Positions 17,079-25,365 of a stretch of 50,633 nt of DNA are shown one piece after another. A model generated the notes under the pieces. It was not told the origin of the DNA, searched no databases, and was given only the letters and a program-made list of their open reading frames with translations. This DNA comes from Bacteroidota bacterium (lineage in GTDB: Bacteria > Bacteroidota > Bacteroidia > Chitinophagales > Chitinophagaceae). A program made the position numbers and the translations under genes. The first letter of the stretch is position 1. The number at the start of each line of letters is the position of its first letter. The stretch is taken from assembly GCA_018267875.1 (NCBI GenBank), contig JAFDXP010000059.1:1-50633 (forward strand), written 5' to 3'.

Positions 17079-17576
17079 TCATCTGCCAAACATTTCGTCG
17101 TCTTTATCGGTGCGCTGAGGGTCTTCCAATGTGTATTCTTTCCGCATGGGGAAATAGTTCATTTCATCTGCATTAAGAATACGCCTTAAATCTGGATGAC
17201 CAACAAAGTTAAAACCAAAGAAATCATAGGTTTCGCGTTCCATCCAATTTGCTCCCGGAAACAATTGAGTTGCCGTGAAAACATCGGGTTGCGCTGAGGG
17301 TACATAAATTTTTAACCGTAGCCGAACGTTGTCCACTAAGTTGTGTAAATGATACACTACTGAAAGTTCTTCACCTGTTCGGTCAGGGTAATGTACGCCT
17401 GTAAGGTCTGTTAAAAATCGAAATTTCAATTCTTCATCATCATAGAGAAACTGAAGAGCTTTTAAGTTGTCCGCTGCAGGTACAGTAACCGTTAAAAAAC
17501 CGTAGGGTTCTTCAAAAGAAACGCTGCTACCAAATTTTTCGGTCAACTTTCGGATAATATGTTCGTGATTCAACAC
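17079..17576 (-). CDS. nuoC: NADH-quinone oxidoreductase subunit C
   Basis: This 165-residue 30-kDa-type subunit of the connecting module contains the family signature WMERETYDFFGFNFVGHPDLRRIL, and ends with the usual MRKEYTLEDPQRTDKDDEMFGR. The start codon appears to be GTG at 17576, with a TTG directly after as an alternative. It sits between nuoB and nuoD. Confidence 0.96.
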   Translation of the reverse strand: MLNHEHIIRKLTEKFGSSVSFEEPYGFLTVTVPAADNLKALQFLYDDEELKFRFLTDLTGVHYPDRTGEELSVVYHLHNLVDNVRLRLKIYVPSAQPDVFTATQLFPGANWMERETYDFFGFNFVGHPDLRRILNADEMNYFPMRKEYTLEDPQRTDKDDEMFGR

Positions 17577-17612
17577 TTCGTAATAATTTTCTTAGAAGCA
17601 GTATAGGTGCAT

Positions 17613-18182
17613 TTATTGAATGCCATAGCCCTGCATCAGTTCTTTATATTTTTCACTGTTTCGGCGACGTAAACTTTCATTGCCAACCAATTCTTGTAGT
17701 TTTAAAACACCATCAATAATTCCTTCGGGGCGAGGCGGGCAACCCGGTACATATACATCAACCGGAATCACTTGATCAATACCTTGAAGAACAGAATATG
17801 AATCAAAAATGCCACCACTACTAGCACAAGCTCCAATAGCTACAACCCAACGTGGCTCTGCCATTTGGATATAAACTTGCCTAAGTATAGGACCTAATTT
17901 TTTGGATATAGTACCGGCAACCAAAAGCATATCGCATTGACGCGGTGTGAAGCCCATTCTTTCGGAACCAAAACGAGCAAGGTCATAATTTGATGCCATA
18001 GTAGCCATAAACTCAATGCCACAACAAGAAGTAGCAAAGGGTAGAGGCCACAATGAATTTTTGCGTGCCAAACCTATTACTTTATCAAAGGATGTAGCAT
18101 GAAAACCCTCTCCGGAATAGCCTTCCGGAAGATCTACTAAGGTTACTTTTTCGTTTGTATTATATTGAACCGGTCTCCCCAT
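17613..18182 (-). CDS. nuoB: NADH-quinone oxidoreductase subunit B
   Basis: This subunit carries cluster N2, the last electron donor to quinone. Ligands are the adjacent cysteines of ATSCCGIEFM, the Cys in GACASSGG, and the Cys in VPGCPPRPE. I place the start at the first ATG (18182, MGRPVQYN), giving 189 residues. A longer reading from a TTG at 18230 is possible but has a non-conserved N-terminus. It follows nuoA and precedes nuoC. Confidence 0.95.
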   Translation of the reverse strand: MGRPVQYNTNEKVTLVDLPEGYSGEGFHATSFDKVIGLARKNSLWPLPFATSCCGIEFMATMASNYDLARFGSERMGFTPRQCDMLLVAGTISKKLGPILRQVYIQMAEPRWVVAIGACASSGGIFDSYSVLQGIDQVIPVDVYVPGCPPRPEGIIDGVLKLQELVGNESLRRRNSEKYKELMQGYGIQ

Positions 18183-18301
18183 GATCGCAAATATTGTGTG
18201 TTGAACGTTCTCTGTTTTGTCTGAAATCAAGCTTTTTCAAAGCTTTTTCAACGATTGTTTTTTGTCAATTTAATTTCCTGAAAAAGGCAGGAATCAAGCG
18301 G

Positions 18302-18694
18302 CTATTCTTCCCACTCTAATGCTCCTTTTTTGAGGATATAGATAAAGCCGCAAAAAAAGAAAGCGACAAACATCAGTACGGCATAAAATCCTTCAGTGCC
18401 TAAGGCTCTAAAATTTACAGCATAAGGATAAAAGAAAATAACTTCCACATCGAACAACACAAAAAGAATAGCTACCAGAAAATATTTGATTGCCATTGGC
18501 TGTCGGGCATTTCCAACTGATGGAATTCCTGACTCAAAATTGATGAGTTTATCACCTGTAGCCCGCTTAGGACCCAGTAAATGAGTAGCCGCCAGCATGA
18601 AAATAACAAAGCCGATAGCAACCACAAGCTGCAAAAACACTGGCAAATAATCTATGGGTGTGCCATGTGCTGCTTGAAATAGAAGTGCATTCAT
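18302..18694 (-). CDS. nuoA: NADH-quinone oxidoreductase subunit A
   Basis: This 130-residue membrane subunit has three hydrophobic helices. The conserved loop LINFESGIPSVGNARQPMAIKYFLVAILFVLFDVEVIFFYPYAV is the NuoA signature next to the quinone entrance. It is the first gene of the operon, about 30 bases behind an excellent Bacteroidota promoter. Confidence 0.97.
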   Translation of the reverse strand: MNALLFQAAHGTPIDYLPVFLQLVVAIGFVIFMLAATHLLGPKRATGDKLINFESGIPSVGNARQPMAIKYFLVAILFVLFDVEVIFFYPYAVNFRALGTEGFYAVLMFVAFFFCGFIYILKKGALEWEE

Positions 18695-18725
18695 AAAAAT
18701 TACGCGAGGTATTTTTTTAGCGACA

Positions 18726-18755
18726 CAAAGGTAAGTCTATGTAGGTAATTAACAA
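18726..18755 (-). promoter_or_regulatory. Promoter of the nuo operon
   Basis: On the reverse strand TTG (18755-18753), then exactly 19 bases, then TACCTTTG (18733-18726) match the Bacteroidota sigma factor consensus (TTG, N19, TAnnTTTG). The predicted transcript starts roughly 25 bases before the nuoA ATG. This is the cleanest promoter in the window. Confidence 0.75.
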
Positions 18756-18894
18756 GGTGAGGATTGCAAAGAATACACATGATTTTAGTCAAGTTTTCAA
18801 AACTCATTAAAGCAGGTTAAAAGACATTTAGTTTTACTATTTCCAGGTAAAATGAGCAAAAAGCTTAAATTATTTAGCACATAGAAATTCGAAC

Positions 18895-18902
18895 TACCTT
18901 TG
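18895..18902 (+). promoter_or_regulatory. -7 box of tatC
   Basis: The forward strand reads TACCTTTG, an exact TAnnTTTG box. It overlaps a TTG codon at 18900 that would otherwise be a possible tatC start, which makes that start unlikely and favours GTG at 18921. Confidence 0.6.
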
Positions 18903-18920
18903 CCGCCGCAAAATTTTAGT

Positions 18921-19772
18921 GTGAGCCTACTCGACAGTTTTTTGAGCAAAAGAAAGAGAAGCCCGGCGGGCGAAATGGCTTTCACTGACCATATTGAAGA
19001 ACTACGGTGGCATTTAATCCGCGCCATAGGTGTCATTGCCATTGCCGCAGTGGTGGTATTTTTTAATATTGAGTGGATATTTACGAAGATTATTTTAGGC
19101 CCTGCTCGTGCTGATTTTGTGTCTTATGGATGGTTATGCAATTTGGGCAAAAGCATGGGCGTATCTGCCTTGTGTCTGGGCGATATGCAGCTCATGTTTC
19201 AAAACACAGAATTGAGCGGTCAGTTTATGATGAGTTTTTCATCATCTTTAATGATAGGCTTCATCATTGCCTTTCCTTATGTTTTTTGGGAATTATGGCG
19301 TTTTGTTCGTCCAGCTTTAAGCGAAAAGGAATTGAAATATGCGCAAGGAATAGTGTTTTGGAGCTCGCTACTTTTCTTTACGGGCGTGGCTTTTGCTTAT
19401 TTTGTGATAGCACCATTTACCATCAACTTTTTTGCTAATTATCAATTAAGTCCACAGTTTAAAAACATTATAACTATTGCCAATTACTACGATACCATGA
19501 GTGATTTAATATTAGGCATGGGTTTAGTATTTGAATTACCGGTATTGGTGTTTTTTTTATCTCGAATCGGATTACTTTCTCCCAATTTGATGCGAAATAA
19601 AAGACGTTACGCCTTTATTATTATTTTAGTCGTAGCTGCCGTCATTACACCGCCAGACTGGCTTTCAATATGGATAGTTACCATTCCGCTTGTGCTATTG
19701 TATGAAGCTGGAATTATCATTTCGGAAAGGGCAGCCAAAGAAAGAAAACGTAAGGAACTTCAAAATCAATAA
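18921..19772 (+). CDS. tatC: Sec-independent protein translocase subunit TatC
   Basis: This is the multi-spanning receptor of the twin-arginine translocase, which exports folded proteins. The cytoplasmic N-terminus has the conserved AFTDHIEELRWHLIRAI. Six hydrophobic helices follow, with the family strings FPYVFWELWRFVRPALSEKE, FFTGVAFAYFVIAPFT, LGMGLVFELPVLVFFLSRIGLL and VVAAVITPPDWLS. I choose GTG at 18921 (283 residues); an ATG at 18975 is also possible, and a TTG at 18900 lies within the -7 box. It is followed by rpiB after three bases. tatA and tatB are not here. Confidence 0.95.
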   Translation: MSLLDSFLSKRKRSPAGEMAFTDHIEELRWHLIRAIGVIAIAAVVVFFNIEWIFTKIILGPARADFVSYGWLCNLGKSMGVSALCLGDMQLMFQNTELSGQFMMSFSSSLMIGFIIAFPYVFWELWRFVRPALSEKELKYAQGIVFWSSLLFFTGVAFAYFVIAPFTINFFANYQLSPQFKNIITIANYYDTMSDLILGMGLVFELPVLVFFLSRIGLLSPNLMRNKRRYAFIIILVVAAVITPPDWLSIWIVTIPLVLLYEAGIIISERAAKERKRKELQNQ

Positions 19773-19775
19773 ACT

Positions 19776-20231
19776 ATGATACAGTCATTTAATCATTCAC
19801 TTCCGGTTGCTATTGGTGCAGATCATGCCGGTTTCGAATATAAGGAAGAAATAAAAAAAGTGCTTGAAAGCCAAGGCTGGCAAGTGGTTGACAAAGGAAC
19901 TTACGGTAGTGAAAGTGTAGATTATCCCGATTTTGCTCATCCCGTTGCAGCAGCAGTAAGTGAAGGGACAGCCGCTTGGGGAATTCTGATTTGCGGTAGT
20001 GGAAATGGCGTTTGTATAACAGCAAATAAACATCAAGATATCCGTGCCGCTCTTTGCTGGACAGAAGAATTAGCTCAGTTGGCTCGACAACATAATAATG
20101 CCAATGTGTTGTGCCTTCCGGCTAGATTTATAAGCATTGAAGTGGCTAATAAAATGGTGAAAGCCTTTGCCGGTACAGATTTCGAAGGAGGAAGGCACGA
20201 AAGAAGGGTAGAAAAAATACCTACCTGCTAA
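19776..20231 (+). CDS. rpiB: Ribose 5-phosphate isomerase B
   Basis: This 151-residue RpiB/LacAB-type isomerase interconverts ribose 5-phosphate and ribulose 5-phosphate in the pentose phosphate pathway. The substrate-binding GADHAGFEYKE (Asp16, His17), the active-site Cys73 in LICGSGNGVCITANK, and the HNNANVLCLPAR region are intact. It lies three bases after tatC, so it is co-transcribed with it, and converges with the 80-residue unknown on the other strand. Confidence 0.95.
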   Translation: MIQSFNHSLPVAIGADHAGFEYKEEIKKVLESQGWQVVDKGTYGSESVDYPDFAHPVAAAVSEGTAAWGILICGSGNGVCITANKHQDIRAALCWTEELAQLARQHNNANVLCLPARFISIEVANKMVKAFAGTDFEGGRHERRVEKIPTC

Positions 20232-20240
20232 AATCTGGAA

Positions 20241-20483
20241 TTAGTTTTTTCCAAAAATAAATACGAAAGGCTCCTTTGCCCGCTCTCTGATTGCCTGATA
20301 AACTATTTTGGGCTTGGTGAGTATTTTGTATCGTTGTAAATCTATAATTTCCAACTGAAAGGTATAGAGTCTTTGCTGCTTTACATGCTGTAGAAATGCT
20401 GCTAAAAAAACACCTTCAAATACATCGGTAGCTAAGATATTATCCTCCCATTGTAGCCAAACCTTGTTATCTTTTTTCCACAT
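20241..20483 (-). CDS. Uncharacterised 80-residue protein
   Basis: I do not recognise the family. The protein is small, basic and aromatic, begins MWKKDNKVWLQWEDNILATD, and has no signal peptide or membrane segment. A purine-rich AAGGAAAG lies a few bases before the ATG, one of the few Shine-Dalgarno-like sites in the window. It starts 11 bases after a 49-residue lipoprotein gene on the same strand, so the two probably form a small operon. It converges closely with rpiB. Confidence 0.55.
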   Translation of the reverse strand: MWKKDNKVWLQWEDNILATDVFEGVFLAAFLQHVKQQRLYTFQLEIIDLQRYKILTKPKIVYQAIRERAKEPFVFIFGKN

Positions 20484-20494
20484 AATCTTTCCTT

Positions 20495-20644
20495 TTATCT
20501 ATATTTTTTGGGTGCACGATATACTTTGTTGATATCACTACCACAACCACACCCTTTAGCACTGCTGCAACTTTGTGCTATCAACAATGCCGAACTTGCC
20601 AATAAAAATATTCCCAACATTCTCGATGCCAATGAACCCTTCAT
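20495..20644 (-). CDS. Small cysteine-rich lipoprotein, 49 residues
   Basis: This short ORF encodes MKGSLASRMLGIFLLASSAL, then LIAQSC as a lipobox, then SSAKGCGCGSDINKVYRAPKKYR. The hydrophobic segment followed by Cys fits a lipoprotein signal, although Gln at -2 is unusual. The mature peptide would be only about 25 residues, with a CGCG cluster and a basic tail. Its spacing of 11 bases to the next gene supports real translation. Function unknown. Its start lies less than 60 bases from the divergent glycosyltransferase. Confidence 0.55.
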   Translation of the reverse strand: MKGSLASRMLGIFLLASSALLIAQSCSSAKGCGCGSDINKVYRAPKKYR

Positions 20645-20682
20645 AAACTTCTACATTTGCGTAGTCGTAAAAGTAAATAATC

Positions 20683-21774
20683 CTGCGTACTAACGAACTA
20701 AAACGCATTTTAGTTGCACCCCTTGATTGGGGGTTAGGACACACTACTCGATGTGTTCCGCTTATTCGCTTTTTGATTGAAAGTGGCTGCCAGCCCGTAT
20801 TTGCAGGTAATGAATGGCAACGCAACTATATCAAGGAAAGCATTGGGGGTATAGAAACTATCCATCTTGACGGCTACCAAGTTCGTTATGCTGCTCATCC
20901 CTTTATGCTTTTGCCTGCATTGTTGAAACAAGTGCCTTCAATGATTCAAAAGGTAAATGATGAACACCAATGGCTCCAAAAAATTGTATTAGAAAAGAGA
21001 ATTGATGGCGTATTATCTGATAATCGGTATGGTTTACATCACGCACAAGTTCCATCCATAATCATGACACATCAGCTACAAATTAAAACTGGATTGGGAA
21101 GCATTTCGGATTCGCTATTACAAAGATTTCATTACCGTTTTATTAATCGTTTTTCTGCCTGTTGGGTTGTAGATGAACCTTCTGATAGCAATCTCAGTGG
21201 CGACTTAGCACATCCGTCTTCATTACCTTTACGAACGGACTATATCGGATTGCTATCGCAATTTGAACCACAAAGTCAGATACTTGGAAAGCATTTACTG
21301 GTCTTGCTTTCGGGTCCCGAACCCCAACGTTCTATTTTGTCTGAGCTACTTTGGAAGGAGGTTTTACAAATTCAACAACCTGTTGTGTTTGTTGAAGGCC
21401 GTAATATAGCCTCTGCACCACTTAAAATTCCTTCACACATAACGTATAGAAAGCTGTTAACTCGGTCAGAATTGCTTCCCTATTTCAACGAGGCAAGTTT
21501 GGTTATTTGCAGAAGCGGTTATTCTACTTTGATGGATTTGGTTGCTTTAAAAAAGCCTGCAATTGTGATACCTACTCCAGGACAAACAGAACAGCTATAT
21601 TTAGCTCGATACCTGCATCAAAAACGTGTATTTTTTCAGGTTTCTCAAAATGAAATAGATCTGAAACAACAACTGGTGGCTGCAAGGAATTTTCCATTTT
21701 TACAGACTGATTTCAAGGATTCTTTTCATCGTCATCGTTTCGTATTATCTCAATGGATTTCTACCATAAATTAA
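20683..21774 (+). CDS. GT-B fold glycosyltransferase (MurG/GT28-like)
   Basis: The C-terminal half has the nucleotide-sugar binding pattern of MurG-like enzymes: VICRSGYSTLMDLVALKKPA followed by IVIPTPGQTEQLYLARYL, preceded by LVLLSGPEPQRS. The N-terminal half carries the conserved KRILVAPLDWGLGHTTRCVP at 20701-20760, so translation must begin before base 20707. Yet between the in-frame TAA at 20674 and that motif there is no ATG, GTG or TTG, only CTG (20683), ATA and ATC. The first ordinary start, TTG at 20773, would delete the motif. I therefore place the start tentatively at CTG 20683. A perfect hairpin (20696-20715) covers the same spot. Donor and acceptor are unknown. It is followed by an EamA exporter and queD. 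Confidence 0.8.
   Translation: MRTNELKRILVAPLDWGLGHTTRCVPLIRFLIESGCQPVFAGNEWQRNYIKESIGGIETIHLDGYQVRYAAHPFMLLPALLKQVPSMIQKVNDEHQWLQKIVLEKRIDGVLSDNRYGLHHAQVPSIIMTHQLQIKTGLGSISDSLLQRFHYRFINRFSACWVVDEPSDSNLSGDLAHPSSLPLRTDYIGLLSQFEPQSQILGKHLLVLLSGPEPQRSILSELLWKEVLQIQQPVVFVEGRNIASAPLKIPSHITYRKLLTRSELLPYFNEASLVICRSGYSTLMDLVALKKPAIVIPTPGQTEQLYLARYLHQKRVFFQVSQNEIDLKQQLVAARNFPFLQTDFKDSFHRHRFVLSQWISTIN
20696..20715. other. Perfect 8-bp hairpin at the glycosyltransferase N-terminus
   Basis: AACTAAAA, loop CGCA, TTTTAGTT form a perfect stem-loop over the first conserved codons (K-R-I-L-V). It could mask the start region in the mRNA, or act as an operator between the divergent lipoprotein and glycosyltransferase genes. 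Confidence 0.5.
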
Positions 21775-21781
21775 AATACGC

Positions 21782-22696
21782 TTGAACAAAAAACTGACTG
21801 CACATCTTGCCCTTTTAGGTGCTAATCTCTTTTATGGCGCGGGTTTTACGGTTGCCAAATCTGTTATGCCAAGGCTGATAGAGCCTTTGGGTTTTATTTT
21901 TATTCGGATCAGTATAGTAACTATTTTGTTTTGGTTTAGTATAATAGGTGGAAAAAAATTTCATTCAAAAATTGATCGAAAGGATTGGAAAGTATTGATA
22001 CTTGGCGGACTATTTGGCGTTGCGCTAAACCAAATGCTTTTTTTTGCCGGGTTGAATCTAACCTTTCCGATTCATGCTTCACTCATTATGATGAGTACTC
22101 CATTGTTGATCACGATTATTTCGCTTTTTGTTTTAAAAGAACGACTTAGTTTTCAAAAAGGATTTGGACTATTATTGGGAATTAGCGGAGCCTTATTATT
22201 GATGAGTGCAGGAAAAGAATTAACCTTGACTGGAAACTCGGCAATGGGAGACTTATTAGTATTGCTGAATGCCGCATCCTACGCCATTTATCTTGTCATG
22301 ATTAAGCCATTAATGGTTCGTTATCGTCCGATTATAGTCATTAGATGGGTGTTTTTATTTGGACTTCTTTTCTCATTACCTTTTGGCTTACCACAATTTT
22401 TATCTATCGAATGGAGTAGATTTACCTTGATAGATTTCTCGGCGGTTGCATTTATAGTAATTTTTGTAACGTTCTTTACCTATTTGTGGAATATTTTTGC
22501 GCTACAACAGCTGAGTCCCGCAACAGCCGGAGCTTACATTTATTTGCAGCCAATCTTTGCAGCCATTATTTCTATGCTTTTTTTGGGAGAATCATTGACA
22601 TTTATCAAGATTATTGCTAGCGTTTTGATATTTACGGGCGTATTTTTTGTGAACTTTGGAATCGGAAAACGCAAATCAGAGAATAATGGAAAATGA
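21782..22696 (+). CDS. EamA/DMT family transporter
   Basis: This 304-residue protein has ten hydrophobic segments in two EamA repeats, for example HLALLGANLFYGAGFTVAK in the first and NAASYAIYLVMIKPLM in the second, with a PATAGAYIYLQPIFAAIIS stretch before the last helices. This is the drug/metabolite exporter superfamily; the substrate is not predictable. It probably starts at TTG 21782, since no ATG is available and the family N-terminus begins here. It lies seven bases after the glycosyltransferase and overlaps queD by 11 bases. Confidence 0.88.
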   Translation: MNKKLTAHLALLGANLFYGAGFTVAKSVMPRLIEPLGFIFIRISIVTILFWFSIIGGKKFHSKIDRKDWKVLILGGLFGVALNQMLFFAGLNLTFPIHASLIMMSTPLLITIISLFVLKERLSFQKGFGLLLGISGALLLMSAGKELTLTGNSAMGDLLVLLNAASYAIYLVMIKPLMVRYRPIIVIRWVFLFGLLFSLPFGLPQFLSIEWSRFTLIDFSAVAFIVIFVTFFTYLWNIFALQQLSPATAGAYIYLQPIFAAIISMLFLGESLTFIKIIASVLIFTGVFFVNFGIGKRKSENNGK

Positions 22697-23159
22697 TTAC
22701 AAATTTGAAGCACCCGGTCAATTACAAATATTGGGTAAAGACATTTTTACAGACGAATTGCGTTATCACAAAAAACGAGTACTGGTTAGCAAAGAATTTA
22801 GGTTTGATGCTGCCCATCATTTACATGGTTATGTAGGTCAATGTAATCATTTACATGGTCATACCTATCGTGTTGTATTTGGCATTTCTGGTTTGACAGA
22901 CGATGTTGGTATTGTTATTGATTTTAACGACATAAAATACATTTGGAAGCAACATTTGGAACCTCTTCTCGATCATCGTTATCTGAACACATCCTTGCCT
23001 AAAATGAATACCACCGCAGAAAATATGGTAGTGTGGCTGTATGAACAGATAAACAAACACCTTGCTGCCATTGATCGTGACTTGCGTATTGAATTTGTTC
23101 GATTGTATGAAACGCCAAGTAGCTTTGCAGAAGTGCGTCGTGATTGGATGGGAGATTGA
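22686..23159 (+). CDS. queD: 6-carboxytetrahydropterin synthase / 6-pyruvoyl tetrahydropterin synthase family
   Basis: This 157-residue T-fold enzyme probably converts dihydroneopterin triphosphate to 6-carboxytetrahydropterin for queuosine synthesis. Zinc ligands are the histidines of FDAAHHLHG and of HLHGH. The QueD-type motif CNHLHGH holds catalytic Cys53, and later conserved residues lie in LLDHRYLN, TAENMVVWL and LYETPSSFAEV. The ATG at 22686 is preferred over an earlier TTG because it fits the family length. It overlaps the exporter gene by 11 bases. Confidence 0.85.
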   Translation: MENDYKFEAPGQLQILGKDIFTDELRYHKKRVLVSKEFRFDAAHHLHGYVGQCNHLHGHTYRVVFGISGLTDDVGIVIDFNDIKYIWKQHLEPLLDHRYLNTSLPKMNTTAENMVVWLYEQINKHLAAIDRDLRIEFVRLYETPSSFAEVRRDWMGD

Positions 23160-23247
23160 AAAGAGCAACCCTTACTTAACTCGGAGATTGACTTTAAAAA
23201 TGATACCGAAATAGAATTGTTTTTCAACGGGCTTTATCGGCAAGGCT

Positions 23248-25104
23248 TTAACGATAGAGATCCATACATAAGTTGTCAACAAACAGTTCGATCTTACCTA
23301 TGTTCCAGATGTTTAGTTTGATAACATCGCCTTGTTGAATCTGCTTAGGTAGGCGTATAAAATAATATACCGGTGCCCATTTGTTTGTTTCTACATGGTG
23401 AACAGTTATGTCATTTATGTGTCCACAACTACTATCAGCTAACCCGATTTTAGTATCAATTTTGCAGGGTTCCCATTTGATGTTATTCCCATTATGTTCA
23501 ATAGTAAAAACCATTTGATGTTGGCGATAATGATCAACAAAGTAGGGAATCATAAAATTGCCACCACAACGGATCCATTTCGCATCTTGAAAGATAGTTG
23601 TATCATAAATGATAGAAACTGCATCTGGTAAAAATTCTTCTGAAACCATGTGATATACATAATGCCCCGGTTGGGATTTTATATAATGGTCGGACAGCGA
23701 ATCTTTGTTAGGGAAGCAGACTAAATTTTTAATCTTTTTGATTGATAGAAGATCTGGTTGTTTTTCATTGTTATCAAGCACTACCAAATCATTGTAGTTG
23801 ATATGGCTCTTAAAAAGAATTTGCCAATTATATCTCATGCTCGACTCCTCACTAAAAAGTAATCCATTTGCCTGTTGTGCACTGTATGAAAAGTTTGCAG
23901 CTACAAAAAACAAACAAAGTACGGATATGGAAAATTTAAGAACCAAAGACTTTTTAGTAAGCGTCATAAGGCAAGCAGCTAAGGGAATACTCAATAGTGG
24001 ATATATATCAATCATAGGGCGTGAGCCAAATCCATTTATATAATTATAGCAATACCAACAGTAGGTAATATAAATATAAAGAGGCACCAAAAGCCATAGA
24101 ACAAATACCCAAGATTTTATCTTCTTAAATATAAACATACCCAAGATTGTAAAAATCATGATGGGCGAATAAAACAGCCATCCGTTAGATGCCGTAAATA
24201 ATCCTTCTATAATCTTTGGGTGTAGCCAGTCAAAACTTTGATTGCCATAACTGTAAAAAAGATAAGAGCCAGACAAAACTTTCCAATAAAACATTTGTGG
24301 TATGATTGGTACAATGAAGCATAGAATAAATAAGAGTAGGTTTTTCCAGTTTGCTATTATAAATTTAAACCGATGAACCATTGTTTGGCTATTATAAACC
24401 TGATAAAATAAGGGTATAAGCAAGCAAAGAATGTCCGTAGGTCGAATTAGTGTTATCAACCCACAAGTAAACCCTAACATAACAAACGATACTGTGCTGG
24501 GTTTTTTAAATAATCTGATGCTAAGCCATATAACAACTGCCCAAAGGAAAAATAAGGGTACATGAGACATGCCTGCCTGATATAAGGTAAACCATAGTAA
24601 GTTCGTAGCCAAAAGTATTAGCACGGTAACTAATAATGAAGGTAATTCATCAAAATATTCTCTAAGAATTCGATATACCAAAAGCAACCCTAAAAACGCA
24701 TATACAATAGTTGACAGTTTGACCATATTGCTATAGCTGGAAGTATATCCGTTTGCATTTTTGTTTTTTAGCTTTTCATATCCATGAGCCAATAAGAAAA
24801 AGGGGGATTCCATTAATGCAATCCCATAAGTATATTGGTTCAGCTTGTATCCAATAGGTGATACAAACCCGGACTGTTTCAAATTCCTAAAACTCGACTT
24901 TGTATTTTCAGGAAAGTCATCAGAAATGGGTGTTTCCTCTACAGTTTTTAGGTTGTGATAAATGATGGTAGAAGGCAAATACATATAATATCCAAGCGTA
25001 TCGCCATGAAATATCTCTGATTTTTTTCCTACAAAAAACCAAAAAACACTTATTAGTATTATCGTCAAAACGATAATAACCCTCTTGCTGAATTTTTCTG
25101 TCAT
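23248..25104 (-). CDS. Uncharacterised multi-spanning membrane protein, GT-C glycosyltransferase-like
   Basis: This 618-residue protein has an N-terminal helix, a first loop with HGDTLGYYMYLPSTIIYHN (acidic residue typical of GT-C enzymes), and about ten further hydrophobic helices to near residue 420. The final 200 residues are soluble and beta-rich. This layout suits lipid-linked sugar transferases of the PMT/ArnT kind, but I see no decisive family motif. It could modify a cell-surface glycan. It converges with queD and is followed upstream by 261 bases without a gene, then by the beta-lactamase. It looks like an accessory gene, monocistronic. Confidence 0.6.
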   Translation of the reverse strand: MTEKFSKRVIIVLTIILISVFWFFVGKKSEIFHGDTLGYYMYLPSTIIYHNLKTVEETPISDDFPENTKSSFRNLKQSGFVSPIGYKLNQYTYGIALMESPFFLLAHGYEKLKNKNANGYTSSYSNMVKLSTIVYAFLGLLLVYRILREYFDELPSLLVTVLILLATNLLWFTLYQAGMSHVPLFFLWAVVIWLSIRLFKKPSTVSFVMLGFTCGLITLIRPTDILCLLIPLFYQVYNSQTMVHRFKFIIANWKNLLLFILCFIVPIIPQMFYWKVLSGSYLFYSYGNQSFDWLHPKIIEGLFTASNGWLFYSPIMIFTILGMFIFKKIKSWVFVLWLLVPLYIYITYCWYCYNYINGFGSRPMIDIYPLLSIPLAACLMTLTKKSLVLKFSISVLCLFFVAANFSYSAQQANGLLFSEESSMRYNWQILFKSHINYNDLVVLDNNEKQPDLLSIKKIKNLVCFPNKDSLSDHYIKSQPGHYVYHMVSEEFLPDAVSIIYDTTIFQDAKWIRCGGNFMIPYFVDHYRQHQMVFTIEHNGNNIKWEPCKIDTKIGLADSSCGHINDITVHHVETNKWAPVYYFIRLPKQIQQGDVIKLNIWNIGKIELFVDNLCMDLYR

Positions 25105-25365
25105 GATTGATGAATCTCTTTTTAGGATGTTCTAAAACACAATAAGCAAATATTAGTTGGCACAACTTCTAATATCTTCAAAGGCTTGTTCAAATCTATA
25201 GATTGGAATTGGAGCTACCAACCGAACCCAACTCCTAAACAAATTAATCAAACAAATCATTTTAAAATCACGAATATAAAAGTGATCATAATGAGTTTGG
25301 GTGTTGGTTTTAATAACAGGGTTTTGATATGGATGCGTTAACGATGAGTGTGGATGAAAATTGAT

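Noticed and set aside
20556-20825. 89-codon reverse frame across the lipoprotein/glycosyltransferase start region
   Set aside because: It overlaps two better supported genes and has no signal peptide or family motif.
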